From Oscillospiraceae bacterium (GTDB lineage: Bacteria; Bacillota; Clostridia; Oscillospirales; Ruminococcaceae), in contig CAAGBS010000002.1 in the NCBI GenBank assembly GCA_900768125.1, positions 1 through 48,484 on the forward strand: DNA of 48,484 bases, given 5' to 3'. Shown one piece after another: positions 22,029 to 30,283 of the stretch. Position 1 is the first letter of the stretch. Each line of letters starts with the position of its first letter. The position numbers and the translations under genes were made by a program. The notes beneath the pieces were generated by a model. The model saw nothing but the letters and a program-made list of their open reading frames with translations, made no database searches and was not told the origin of the DNA.

Positions 22029-24170
22029 ATGGCAAAAATCGAACCCGGCATGGAATCAATGCTGGACATGTACTTCTATGAAACCAACTCCCTGCTGGAA
22101 CAGCTTGACGAGATCCTTCTGAGGACTGAGCAGGCAAACTCCTTCGACAGCGAGGACATCAAAGAGATTTTCCGTATCATGCATACCATTAAGGGCTCCT
22201 CGGCAATGATGGGCTTCGAGAACCTTTCTGTGCTGGCGCATAAGGCGGAGGATATGTTCTTTGTTATCCGCGAGAACCCTGACGTAATCACTGATGTAAG
22301 CTTCGTCTATGACCTGGTTTTCCAGGTGTCCGACTCCTACAAGGCTCAGATAGAGCTTATCCAGAACAACGTAGGCGGCGAGTATGAGCAGATGGATTTC
22401 AGCGAACTCATCGACAAGCTGCTCAAAGCCCGCGACGCACTGGTCGGCGAGACCAAGGGCGATACCCCCGCACAGGCTGAGGCTATCGCTTCCGGCGCTG
22501 CTCCCGACCCGGAGGTCTCCGGCGCTGCCGCTGCGCCCGCTCCCTCCGCCGACAACAAAACCACCGTCCGCGTGTTCTTCGAAGACGGCTGCCAGATGGA
22601 GAATCTGCGCGCATTCCTGCTGATAAACACCATCAAGGACGCCTGCAAGGAACTGGAATTTACTCCGGCGGACGTTGAGACCAACCCCGAGACCGCCAAG
22701 GAGATAGTTGACAAGGGATTCCTCATCACGTTCGTTCCGCACGACAGCGTTGACGAGGTGCTCAAAGCCATCGAGAGCGCGCTCAACGTACAGAGCTACG
22801 AGGTAGTGAGCACGCCCGCGGCGGCTACCGCTGAGCCTGCGAAGACCGAACTTCCTCCCGAGCCTAAGGCAGCGGCTCCCGCAGCAGCTCCCGCACCTGC
22901 GGCGGCTGCTCCCAAGCCCGCTCCCGCCCCTGCACAGACCTCCGTTGAGAAGGCACAGGCTGCGGTTGAAAAGGCTCAGGCTGCCGCCGGCGGCGCTCAG
23001 AAGCAGTCCCTCATCAGCGTTAACCTTGCAAAGCTGGACGCTCTGCATGATATAGTCGGCGAGATCATCACCACCGAATCAATGGTGATCTCCAACCCCG
23101 ACCTCGACGGTCTGGAACTTGAAAGCTTCAACAAGGCTGCACGCCAGCTCAGAAAGCTCACAAGCGAACTGCAGGATACCGTTATGTCCATCAGAATGGT
23201 ACCGCTCGCAGGCGTATTCCAGAAGATGAACCGTATCGTCCGCGACATGAAGAAGAAACTCAACAAGGACGTAGAGTTCGTTATGGAGGGCGAGGACACC
23301 GAGGTTGACAAGTCCATCGTGGACAGCCTGCAGGATCCGCTCATGCACCTCGTAAGAAACTGCATGGACCACGGTATCGAGGAGCATGCAGAGGAGCGTA
23401 TCGCAGAGGGCAAGCCTGAAAAGGGCACCCTGAAGCTCACCGCACAGAACGCCTCCGGCGAAGTTATAATCACCGTATCCGACGACGGCGCGGGCATCGA
23501 CCCCGAAAAGATCATGGCAAAGGCAAGAAAGCAGGGCATTCTCACCAAGCCTGAGAGCGAATATACTGAAAAAGAGATACAGAACCTCATTCTTCTCCCC
23601 GGCTTCTCCACCAACGAGACCGTTACCGAGTTCAGCGGACGCGGCGTCGGAATGGACGTTGTTAAGGCGAACGTTGAAAAGTGCGGCGGCTCCATCATCG
23701 TTGACAGCAAAAAGGGCGTAGGAACTACATTCATCATCAAGATACCGCTTACCCTTGCAATAATCGACGGTATGGAGATCACCGTAGGCGACCTAGTATT
23801 CACCGTGCCGATATCCACTATCCGCGAGAGTTTCAAGGCTGAGTCCAGCCAGATACTCCGCGACACCAAGAACAACGAGATGATCATGATACGCGGCGTT
23901 TGCTATCCTATCCTCCGCATGCATGAGAAATTCGCCATCGACACCGAGATAACAAACCTTGAAGACGGTATCCTGCTTCTGGTGGAGACCGACAACAAGA
24001 GCGTCTGCATCTTCGCCGACAAGCTCATCGGCGAACAGCAGGTAGTCGTTAAGCCGTTCCCCGCATACCTCAACAAGTACAAAATCAAGGGCGAGGGTCT
24101 TTCGGGCTGCACGATAATGGGCGATGGCAGCATTTCGCTGATCATCGACACCAACACGCTTATCGGTTAA
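22029..24170 (+). CDS. cheA: Chemotaxis histidine kinase CheA
   Basis: The 713-residue sensor kinase phosphorylates CheY and CheB in response to chemoreceptors. The domains run in order: Hpt (phospho-accepting His52 in MHTIKGSSAMMGF), a P2 region, an Ala/Pro-rich linker (about 260-315), the dimerisation helices (SLISVNLAKLDALHDIVGE), the HATPase domain (HLVRNCMDHGIE N box, DDGAGID, GRGVGMDVVK) and a C-terminal CheW-like domain. All catalytic boxes are intact. The ATG at 22029 is preferred to one at 22011, because AAAGGA lies between them at proper spacing. It opens a cheA-cheW-cheR-cheB operon next to the flagellar genes. Confidence 0.96.
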   Translation: MAKIEPGMESMLDMYFYETNSLLEQLDEILLRTEQANSFDSEDIKEIFRIMHTIKGSSAMMGFENLSVLAHKAEDMFFVIRENPDVITDVSFVYDLVFQVSDSYKAQIELIQNNVGGEYEQMDFSELIDKLLKARDALVGETKGDTPAQAEAIASGAAPDPEVSGAAAAPAPSADNKTTVRVFFEDGCQMENLRAFLLINTIKDACKELEFTPADVETNPETAKEIVDKGFLITFVPHDSVDEVLKAIESALNVQSYEVVSTPAAATAEPAKTELPPEPKAAAPAAAPAPAAAAPKPAPAPAQTSVEKAQAAVEKAQAAAGGAQKQSLISVNLAKLDALHDIVGEIITTESMVISNPDLDGLELESFNKAARQLRKLTSELQDTVMSIRMVPLAGVFQKMNRIVRDMKKKLNKDVEFVMEGEDTEVDKSIVDSLQDPLMHLVRNCMDHGIEEHAEERIAEGKPEKGTLKLTAQNASGEVIITVSDDGAGIDPEKIMAKARKQGILTKPESEYTEKEIQNLILLPGFSTNETVTEFSGRGVGMDVVKANVEKCGGSIIVDSKKGVGTTFIIKIPLTLAIIDGMEITVGDLVFTVPISTIRESFKAESSQILRDTKNNEMIMIRGVCYPILRMHEKFAIDTEITNLEDGILLLVETDNKSVCIFADKLIGEQQVVVKPFPAYLNKYKIKGEGLSGCTIMGDGSISLIIDTNTLIG

Positions 24171-24183
24171 GGGAGGAATCAGC

Positions 24184-24684
24184 ATGACTAATGATGTTAT
24201 AAAGGAGGCTGTTGCAAAGCAGCAGTCTACCGACAGAAAGCTTTCTACAGACAATTCAGTCCTTGGCAAGGTGATGACCTTCCATATCGGCGACCAGATC
24301 TACGGTATCGAGATACAGTACGTCACCGAGATCATCGAAATGCAGCACATCACAAAGGTGCCGCATGTTCCGTCCTACATCAAGGGAATCATCAACGTTC
24401 GAAGCAAGGTCGTTCCGATAGTCGATATCCGCAGCCGATTCGGCAAGGAGGAAATATCCTACACCAGCCGAACCTGCATTATCATTCTCAGCTTCAACGA
24501 GCTGTCGGTCGGCATTATCGTGGACAGCGTTGCCGATGTCGAGGATATCCACTCCCACGATATCTCCGCTACCCCGGAGAACCGCTCAGTGAACACCAAT
24601 TCCTTTATCCAGTACATGATACGCTCCGGCGACGACGTCAAGCTAATTCTTGACGTTGCAAAGCTGCTTGATGATGAGGGGTGA
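24184..24684 (+). CDS. cheW: Chemotaxis coupling protein CheW
   Basis: The 166-residue scaffold links chemoreceptors to CheA. The CheW/SH3-like fold is clear from MTFHIGDQIYGIEIQYVTEI, PSYIKGIINVRSKVVPIVD and VGIIVDSVADVEDI. The N-terminus has an extra 28 residues of charged sequence before the domain. The gene lies 13 bases after cheA with GGGAGGA upstream, and its end overlaps the ribosome-site region of cheR. It acts at the inner membrane face within the receptor array. Confidence 0.95.
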   Translation: MTNDVIKEAVAKQQSTDRKLSTDNSVLGKVMTFHIGDQIYGIEIQYVTEIIEMQHITKVPHVPSYIKGIINVRSKVVPIVDIRSRFGKEEISYTSRTCIIILSFNELSVGIIVDSVADVEDIHSHDISATPENRSVNTNSFIQYMIRSGDDVKLILDVAKLLDDEG

Positions 24685-24689
24685 CTCCA

Positions 24690-25514
24690 ATGGAGATCTC
24701 TGACCGCGAATTTCACCGTCTGGTCGATTACATGCATGACAACTTCGGCATAAATCTGTCCTCAAAACGCGTGCTGATACAAGGCAGGCTCGGCAACATG
24801 CTCAACGAGCGCGGCTTCACCAGCTACGACCAGTATCTTGACGCCGTTATGGCGGACACATCAGGTGCCGAAGTCACGACTATTCTTAACAAACTCACCA
24901 CTAACCATACGTTCTTCATGCGTGAGCCGGAGCATTACACCTACCTCAAGGAAGTGATACTCCCCTGGGCAGTGGCGAACGCCAAAAACCACGAACTGCG
25001 CATCTGGAGCGCAGGCTGCTCCTCCGGCGAGGAATGCTACACCACAGCTATGCTGCTTGATGAATATTTCGGCAAGGAAAAAACGCTGTGGGACAGGCGC
25101 ATTCTAGCGACCGATATCTCCAACAGCGTAATGGACAAGGCGAAAAAGGGCGTTTACAGCATCGAGGGAATGAAAGGGCTTAGTCCGGAATGGATACGCC
25201 GCTATTTCAGGCAGGTAGACAACGACCACTATGAAATATGCCAGGATATCAAGGACCAGATAATATTCAAGCCTTTCAACCTGATGGACGAAATGCCTGA
25301 GAAATACAAGCGCCGCCCTTTCGACCTCATATTCTGCCGCAACGTTATGATCTACTTCGACCAGCCGACTAAGAACGCACTGGTCAACCGCTTCTATGAC
25401 GTACTGAAACCAGGCGGATATTTCTACATAGGTCATGCGGAAAGTATCCCGCGCGGCGAGACCAAATTCGAATACATAAAGCCCGCGATATACCGCAGAG
25501 GGCTTGACACCTGA
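24690..25514 (+). CDS. cheR: Chemotaxis protein methyltransferase CheR
   Basis: The 274-residue SAM-dependent enzyme methylates glutamate side chains on chemoreceptors during adaptation. The N-terminal helical domain (FHRLVDYMHDNFGINLS) is followed by the catalytic domain with NHTFFMREPEHY, SAGCSSGEECYT (SAM loop), ATDISNSVMDKAKKG and FDLIFCRNVMIYFD. No C-terminal receptor-tethering pentapeptide-binding insert is obvious. The ATG at 24690 is chosen, with AGGGGTGA upstream; an in-frame GTG at 24681 would overlap the cheW stop. It works in opposition to cheB, the next gene. Confidence 0.95.
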   Translation: MEISDREFHRLVDYMHDNFGINLSSKRVLIQGRLGNMLNERGFTSYDQYLDAVMADTSGAEVTTILNKLTTNHTFFMREPEHYTYLKEVILPWAVANAKNHELRIWSAGCSSGEECYTTAMLLDEYFGKEKTLWDRRILATDISNSVMDKAKKGVYSIEGMKGLSPEWIRRYFRQVDNDHYEICQDIKDQIIFKPFNLMDEMPEKYKRRPFDLIFCRNVMIYFDQPTKNALVNRFYDVLKPGGYFYIGHAESIPRGETKFEYIKPAIYRRGLDT

Positions 25515-25531
25515 CTGACAGGGGGCGAATT

Positions 25532-26563
25532 ATGAATAAGATCAAGCTGCTTGTTGTCGATGATTCTATCCTGTTCAGAGAGGTGCTGACGAAATTCATC
25601 AGGCAGGACCCCGGCATTGATGTCGTGGGCACTGCCGGAGACCCTTACTCGGCACGGGATATGATACTCAAATTTGAACCGGACGTCATGACCCTTGACA
25701 TAGAAATGCCCCGAATGGACGGAGTTGCATTCCTGAAAAAACTGCTTCCGCAGTACTACCTCCCGGTCATAACGGTATCTTCCTCCACCAACATGAAGCA
25801 GGCGGCGCTGGACGCGGGCTGTATCGAATTTATTCAGAAGCCGCTCACACGCACCACCGCAGATATGCAGAGCTTTGCGCAGGAGATATGCCGCTCAGTC
25901 AAAAGCGCATATGAACTGCACGGCGACCACTCAAAGGAAGATGAACCTGAGATAGTTCACACCAGCTTCTCAGCTACTGCAAAGCGGTTCCGGAAAAATG
26001 ACGTTGTGCTTGCGCTGGGCGCTTCCACCGGCGGCACCGAGGCGCTGGAGCAGGTCATAAGGAACCTGCCCGCGGATTCCCCGGCTACAGTCGTGGTACA
26101 GCATATGCCGGCAGGCTTCACGAAGATGTACTCCGAGCGACTGAACAGAAACTGCCCGATGGAAGTCAAGGAAGCCGAGGACGGCGACCGTCTGCGGCGC
26201 GGTCTTGTAATAATCGGGGCGGGGGAGCATCATCTGCGGCTCTGCCATGATGCAAGGGGCTACTACGTTACATCAAAACCCGGCGAGAAGGTATCGGGGC
26301 ACTGTCCATCTGTTGACGTGCTGTTTTCCAGCGTTGCCGAAACCGCAAAAGCTAACGCCATAGGGGTTATCCTCACCGGCATGGGCAGGGACGGTGCTGA
26401 CGGTCTGCTGAAAATGCGGCAGGCGGGCGCGTTCACGATAGGGCAGGATAAGGCTACCTGCGTTGTTTATGGCATGCCGATGGAGGCTTACAATATCGGC
26501 GCTGTGCAGGTCCAGGCTCCGCTTTACAAGATAGCCGACATAATCCAGGATCAGCTTATTTGA
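25532..26563 (+). CDS. cheB: Chemotaxis response regulator methylesterase CheB
   Basis: The 343-residue enzyme removes receptor methyl groups and deamidates glutamine when phosphorylated by CheA. The receiver domain occupies residues 1-120, with the acidic pair D10-D11 and phospho-acceptor Asp56 (TLDIEMP). A variable linker follows, then the methylesterase domain with the serine loop LGASTGGTEA, the histidine in VVQHMPAGF and the aspartate in GMGRDGADG. The ribosome site AGGGGGCG precedes the ATG at 25532. It ends the visible che operon; cheY, cheC and cheD are not present here and must be encoded elsewhere. Confidence 0.96.
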   Translation: MNKIKLLVVDDSILFREVLTKFIRQDPGIDVVGTAGDPYSARDMILKFEPDVMTLDIEMPRMDGVAFLKKLLPQYYLPVITVSSSTNMKQAALDAGCIEFIQKPLTRTTADMQSFAQEICRSVKSAYELHGDHSKEDEPEIVHTSFSATAKRFRKNDVVLALGASTGGTEALEQVIRNLPADSPATVVVQHMPAGFTKMYSERLNRNCPMEVKEAEDGDRLRRGLVIIGAGEHHLRLCHDARGYYVTSKPGEKVSGHCPSVDVLFSSVAETAKANAIGVILTGMGRDGADGLLKMRQAGAFTIGQDKATCVVYGMPMEAYNIGAVQVQAPLYKIADIIQDQLI

Positions 26564-26637
26564 CTGTTGACAAAGCTGGAGCTGCATAATGCAATACAAA
26601 TGCAAAAACTGGTTAATCTGTGACCCTACACTAAACT

Positions 26638-26670
26638 GACCCCCCGAATGCAGTTCGGGGGTCGATTTTT
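26638..26670 (+). terminator. Intrinsic terminator of the che operon
   Basis: GACCCCCCGAA (26638-26648) pairs with TTCGGGGGTC (26654-26663) and is followed by GATTTTTG. It lies about 75 bases after cheB. The 429-base interval from 26564 to 26992 holds this terminator, an inverted-repeat element (26733-26814) and the thrS promoter; I see no gene in it. Confidence 0.85.
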
Positions 26671-26732
26671 GCTATGTGCTCTGCCGGTACTATCTCAGTC
26701 GGGCAGCTTGAAAGTGCCGGTTTCTTAATTAT

Positions 26733-26814
26733 GGGAACCTCTAAAAACCGGTGTGATATGAAAAGATGGCGCGCACTGCACATTTTTGCTCACATGAGAT
26801 TTTTAAATGTGACC
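26733..26814. repeat. MITE-like inverted-repeat element, short (82-bp) copy
   Basis: It begins GGGAACCTCTAAAAACCGG, and the end is the reverse complement of a degenerate GGTCACATTTAAAAATCTC. The flanks carry a direct TTAT on each side (26729-26732 and 26815-26818), consistent with a 4-bp target duplication. Its right half (AGATGGCGCGCACTGCACAT and on) matches the copy at 48347 in reverse complement, while the central CCTCCTCGTAAGGC hairpin of the long copies is missing, so this is an internally deleted version. No coding capacity. Confidence 0.78.
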
Positions 26815-26880
26815 TTATACTACAATTTGTACACTGCGTCAATTATTGTCGGGGCACGGCTCCTTAAATCCACAAATAAC

Positions 26881-26909
26881 TTGACTTTTGCGAGGAATAG
26901 TAGTAAAAT
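26881..26909 (+). promoter_or_regulatory. Sigma-A promoter of thrS
   Basis: TTGACT (26881-26886), a 17-base spacer and TAAAAT (26904-26909), 84 bases before the thrS start. The leader between them contains a GCGAAAAGCTGC-type stem and a GCAGGGCT...AGCTCTGC stem (about 26952-26975) close to the ribosome site. No T-box signature was found. Confidence 0.72.
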
Positions 26910-26992
26910 AAGAGGTACACAGCGAAAAGCTGCGAATTTTAACATTGAACGGCAGGGCTTTTGTTCAGCTCTGCAAGGAAAGGAAGTTCAGT

Positions 26993-28933
26993 ATGATCAA
27001 GGTAACACTAGGAAACGGCGAGATCAAGGAGTTTGACGCTCCGCTGTCCGCATTCGACGCGGCAAGGGAACTCGGAGAGGCTAAGACTGCATGCGCTGCA
27101 GAGATAGACGGAAAGGTCTGCGACCTCCGCACCACCCTCACCGACGGCTGCACAGTGAAATTCCTCACATTCGATGACGAACAGGGACAGAGAGCATTCA
27201 ACCATACCGCCTCCCACGTTCTGGCTCAGGCAGTAAAGCGCCTTTTCCCGGCAACAAAGCTAGCCATCGGTCCGGCTATCGAGAACGGATTCTACTATGA
27301 TTTCGACACCGAGGAGCCTTTCACCACCGAAACGCTGGCTAAGATCGAAGCAGAAATGAAGAAGATCGTCAAGGAGTCTATACGTCTTGAACACTTCACC
27401 ATGGCTCCCGACGAAGCTATAAAGTACCTCGAGGAACAGGGCGAACCCTACAAGGTAGAGCTTTGCCAGGAACACGCAGGAAAGGGCGAGCCTATCTCCT
27501 TCTACAAGCAGGGAGATTTCACCGACCTGTGCGCTGGTCCGCACCTTATGTCCACTTCTCCGGTAAAGGCTTTCAAGCTTACCTCCGTCACCGGCGCTTA
27601 CTGGCGCGGAAGCGAGAAGAACAAGATGCTCACCCGTATCTATGGTACTGCATTCCCCTCAAAGGACGCGCTCAACGCTCATCTTGAAGCGCTAGAGGAC
27701 GCAAAGCGCCGCGACCACAACAAGATAGGCAGAGAACTTGAATACTTCACCACCGTTGACTACATCGGTCAGGGTCTGCCGATACTTCTCCCCAAGGGCG
27801 CTAAGGTAGTTCAGATCATGCAGCGCTGGGTAGAAGACGTTGAGGCAAAGCGCGGCTGCCAGCTTACCAAGACTCCATATATGGCAAAGCGCGAACTTTA
27901 CAAAATCTCCGGTCACTGGGATCACTACCTCGACGGCATGTTCGTCCTCGGCGACCCCAACGATGAGACCAAGGAATGCTTCGCACTCCGCCCGATGACC
28001 TGCCCGTTCCAGTATCAGGTATTCCTGAACAGACAGCGCAGCTACCGCGACCTTCCGATGAGACTCACCGAGACCTCCACACTATTCCGCAACGAGGACA
28101 GCGGCGAAATGCACGGTCTTATCAGAGTTCGTCAGTTCACTATCTCCGAGGGTCACTACATTCTCCGCCCCGAGCAGCTTGAGGACGAGTTCAGAGGCTG
28201 CCTGGAACTTGCAAAGTACTGTCTTGATACCGTTGGTCTGCTTGAGGACTGCACATTCCGCTTCTCCCAGTGGGATCCCACAAACCCCAAGAACAAGTAC
28301 GAGGGTACCGCAGAGCAGTGGGAAGTCGCTCAGGCTACAATGAAGACTATCCTCGACGACCTCGGCGTAGAATACACCATCGGTATCGACGAGGCTGCAT
28401 TCTACGGTCCTAAGCTGGATATCCAGTACAAGAACGTATTCGGCAAGGAAGACACGCTGGTTACTATCCAGATAGATATGCTGCTCGCACAACGCTTCGG
28501 CATGGAGTACGTTGACGTTGACGGCACAAAGAAGACTCCGTATATCATTCACCGCACCAGCCTTGGCTGCTACGAGCGTACTCTCGCTTACCTGCTTGAA
28601 AAGTATGCAGGTGCGCTGCCGCTGTGGCTGTCTCCCGAGCAGGTCCGTATACTCCCGATAACCGACCGCGCAAAGGAATACGCAGAGAGCATCGCAAAGC
28701 GCTTTGACGACATGAATATCCGCGTGACCGTTGATAACCGCAACGAGAAGATAGGCTACAAGATCCGTCAGGCTCAGCTTGAAAAGATCCCGTACTTCTT
28801 CATTCTCGGCGACAAGGAAGTTGAGGACAACACAGTTTCCCTCCGCTCCCGCAAGGACGGCGACCTCGGCGCTTCTCACGTTGAGGAAGTTATTGCAAAG
28901 ATACTCAAGGAAAACGCAGAGAAGACCAGATAA
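26993..28933 (+). CDS. thrS: Threonyl-tRNA synthetase
   Basis: The 646-residue class II synthetase charges tRNA-Thr. The domains in order are: TGS (residues 1-62, MIKVTLGNGEIKEF), the editing domain with HTASHVLAQ and the distal HAGKGEPI region, the catalytic core with class II motifs (including PMTCPFQYQVF with its zinc-ligand cysteine, FRNEDSGEMHGLIRVRQF and HRTSLGCYERTLAYL) and a C-terminal anticodon-binding domain (VRILPITDRAKEYA). All are intact and of normal length. The ATG at 26993 follows AAGGAAAGGAAG; an upstream in-frame ATG at 26945 would precede the ribosome site and is rejected. It is separated from the next gene only by the 158-bp inverted-repeat element. Confidence 0.97.
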   Translation: MIKVTLGNGEIKEFDAPLSAFDAARELGEAKTACAAEIDGKVCDLRTTLTDGCTVKFLTFDDEQGQRAFNHTASHVLAQAVKRLFPATKLAIGPAIENGFYYDFDTEEPFTTETLAKIEAEMKKIVKESIRLEHFTMAPDEAIKYLEEQGEPYKVELCQEHAGKGEPISFYKQGDFTDLCAGPHLMSTSPVKAFKLTSVTGAYWRGSEKNKMLTRIYGTAFPSKDALNAHLEALEDAKRRDHNKIGRELEYFTTVDYIGQGLPILLPKGAKVVQIMQRWVEDVEAKRGCQLTKTPYMAKRELYKISGHWDHYLDGMFVLGDPNDETKECFALRPMTCPFQYQVFLNRQRSYRDLPMRLTETSTLFRNEDSGEMHGLIRVRQFTISEGHYILRPEQLEDEFRGCLELAKYCLDTVGLLEDCTFRFSQWDPTNPKNKYEGTAEQWEVAQATMKTILDDLGVEYTIGIDEAAFYGPKLDIQYKNVFGKEDTLVTIQIDMLLAQRFGMEYVDVDGTKKTPYIIHRTSLGCYERTLAYLLEKYAGALPLWLSPEQVRILPITDRAKEYAESIAKRFDDMNIRVTVDNRNEKIGYKIRQAQLEKIPYFFILGDKEVEDNTVSLRSRKDGDLGASHVEEVIAKILKENAEKTR

Positions 28934-28941
28934 TAAATACA

Positions 28942-29099
28942 GGGAACCTCTAAAAACCGGTTTGAAAAGGGAAAATGGGTAGAGTGCGCCGAATGCGATG
29001 AAAGCCTCCTCGTAAGGCTGTATGCCTTACGAGGAGGTTTGAAGAAGCAGTCGGTGTGCTATACACATTTTCACTCAAACAAGGTTTTTAGAGGTGACC
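28942..29099. repeat. MITE-like inverted-repeat element, complete 158-bp copy
   Basis: The left end GGGAACCTCTAAAAACCGG and right end (reverse complement GGTCACCTCTAAAAACCTTG) form imperfect terminal inverted repeats. TACA flanks both sides (28938-28941 and 29100-29103), the expected footprint of a 4-bp target duplication. The centre is a perfect 14-bp stem CCTCCTCGTAAGGC/GCCTTACGAGGAGG with loop TGTAT, and the outer arms also pair (AAAATGGGTAGAGTGCGCCG against its mirror), so the transcript folds into one long hairpin. It starts eight bases after the thrS stop and fills almost the whole thrS-sseB interval. It is non-coding. Confidence 0.88.
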
Positions 29100-29118
29100 T
29101 ACAGAAAGGTAATGTATT

Positions 29119-29625
29119 ATGGCTAATCAGCAGATATCCCCTGAGCAGATGAAGGTTTTCAATAAGGCGCTCGAAGAGCGTATCACAGAAGCTAATCAGG
29201 ACAAGTCCAACACAAAGTGGAAGAGCGTACTCCCCGACCTGATGACAGCAGACGTATTCGCAGTTGCAGCCCTCGGCGACAAGACCGACGCCAACGGAAA
29301 CCGCCTGCTAAACGTTATGATGATAACCAACAAGGAAGGTCAGCAGGTGATCCCGTTCTTCACCTCGCCTAACCGTATGTCCGTTCTTGCAACACCGGAG
29401 CACAAGACATTCAACTGCATGAAGATCAATACAGTACGCCTGTTCGAAGCTATCAAGGGCAGAACCGCAGTGCTGAACCCCGGCTCCCCCTGCGGCAGAG
29501 TGTTCACCCCGTTTGAGATGAACCTGCTCGTTATGGAGAACAAGGACAGGATCCCGGCTAAGACCGCCCCCAAGAACACCGTTGCTCCCACCGATTCACT
29601 CGTTGAGGATAAATCATCTCTTTAA
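29119..29625 (+). CDS. SseB-domain protein
   Basis: A 168-residue cytoplasmic protein whose central region (VFAVAALG, LLNVMMITNKEGQQVIPFFTS, MSVLATPEHKTFNCMKINTV) matches the SseB N-terminal domain, named for enhanced serine sensitivity in E. coli and of uncertain biochemical function. A short disordered Lys/Ala/Pro tail follows. AGAAAGG lies upstream of the ATG. The gene follows thrS with only a mobile-type inverted repeat between them, so transcription either reads through that hairpin or starts within it. The terminator at 29633 ends the unit. Confidence 0.7.
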   Translation: MANQQISPEQMKVFNKALEERITEANQDKSNTKWKSVLPDLMTADVFAVAALGDKTDANGNRLLNVMMITNKEGQQVIPFFTSPNRMSVLATPEHKTFNCMKINTVRLFEAIKGRTAVLNPGSPCGRVFTPFEMNLLVMENKDRIPAKTAPKNTVAPTDSLVEDKSSL

Positions 29626-29632
29626 TGAACTG

Positions 29633-29668
29633 AAAAAAGACCTCTCATCAGATGGGAGGTCTTTTTTT
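29633..29668 (+). terminator. Intrinsic terminator after the SseB-domain gene
   Basis: GACCTCTCATC (29639-29649) pairs with GATGGGAGGTC (29651-29661), preceded by an A-run and followed by TTTTTTTAT. This is a strong rho-independent terminator. Confidence 0.92.
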
Positions 29669-29673
29669 ATTAT

Positions 29674-29689
29674 GGTCACCTCTAAAAAC
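29674..29689. repeat. Solo terminus of the MITE-like element
   Basis: GGTCACCTCTAAAAAC is identical to the first 16 bases of the copy at 48347 and is preceded by TTAT, the same tetramer that flanks the copy at 26733. No second end or interior follows; the next bases are the ferredoxin terminator. Confidence 0.6.
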
Positions 29690-29718
29690 AAAAACTCCCG
29701 GAAAACTTCCCGGGAGTT
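29686..29718 (-). terminator. Intrinsic terminator of the ferredoxin gene
   Basis: Read on the minus strand, AACTCCCGG (29718-29710) pairs with CCGGGAGTT (29701-29693) and runs into TTTTGTTTTT. It directly abuts the solo repeat terminus. Confidence 0.88.
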
Positions 29719-29733
29719 CAGTTCATTCAGCAA

Positions 29734-29904
29734 TTAAGCCTCAGAGGGAGCGCCTACAGGACATGTGCCAGCGCAAGCACCGCAGCTAATGCAGGTGTCA
29801 GCGTCGATAACGTACTTGCCGTCACCCTCGGAAATTGCGTTTACAGGGCAGCCCTCAGCGCAAGCGCCGCAAGCGATGCAATCGTCAGAAATTACGTATG
29901 CCAT
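29734..29904 (-). CDS. 2[4Fe-4S] ferredoxin, clostridial type
   Basis: A 56-residue electron carrier with two cluster-binding motifs, CIACGACAEGCP (near residues 9-20) and CISCGACAGTCP (near residues 38-49), the classic clostridial ferredoxin pattern CxxCxxCxxxCP twice. It starts MAYVISDDC at the ATG at 29904, preceded by TGGAGGTAAA. It supplies low-potential electrons for hydrogenase, pyruvate:ferredoxin oxidoreductase or similar enzymes. It is monocistronic, with its own promoter (29996-30024) and terminator (29686-29718). Confidence 0.95.
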   Translation of the reverse strand: MAYVISDDCIACGACAEGCPVNAISEGDGKYVIDADTCISCGACAGTCPVGAPSEA

Positions 29905-29995
29905 ATTGATTTACCTCCATATAAGTATTGTTCCGGTTTCAACCGATGTATGACCGCGGCAGCATACTCACAGCATACCGCTTTGTCTTTATTAT

Positions 29996-30024
29996 ATTGT
30001 AACATATTTTCAGAAAAAGTCAAG
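29996..30024 (-). promoter_or_regulatory. Sigma-A promoter of the ferredoxin gene
   Basis: On the minus strand TTGACT (30024-30019), a 17-base spacer and TACAAT (30001-29996). The 379-base gap from 29905 to 30283 holds this promoter and a TATAAT at 30236-30241 that may belong to the next plus-strand gene, although no good -35 accompanies it. An 87-codon frame at 30024-30287 has no ribosome site and is not called. Confidence 0.75.
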
Positions 30025-30283
30025 TGCTTTCTGAAAATTTTCACATGCTTTTCGTCTGCGAAGCTAGTCACAGTGCGGGGTTAGCGGCAATTAACGTTAA
30101 CCTGGCGCAACTTGTGGAGTTAGTCAAAACTAATACAATTTACCCAAAAGCGCTGTTATCAGAGAATATGCTTCGCTGCAATCTGCCTGTGCACAAAAAA
30201 ATTTTACACGGACAGCCTTTGTCTTATCTCTATTGTATAATTAAATCAATAAGGGAAACTTCCCGAAAAAGGAGGAAAAAATC

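Noticed and set aside
22056..23048. Long antisense frame in cheA
   Set aside because: The translation is Gly/Leu/Ser-rich with no domain, and it lies fully opposite a clear kinase gene.
26815..26992. T-box leader for thrS
   Set aside because: No T-box sequence (TGGNACCGCG) or specifier stem could be found between promoter and start.
26674..27036. 120-codon frame between cheB and thrS
   Set aside because: It runs through the inverted-repeat element, the thrS promoter and into thrS in another frame, without a ribosome site.
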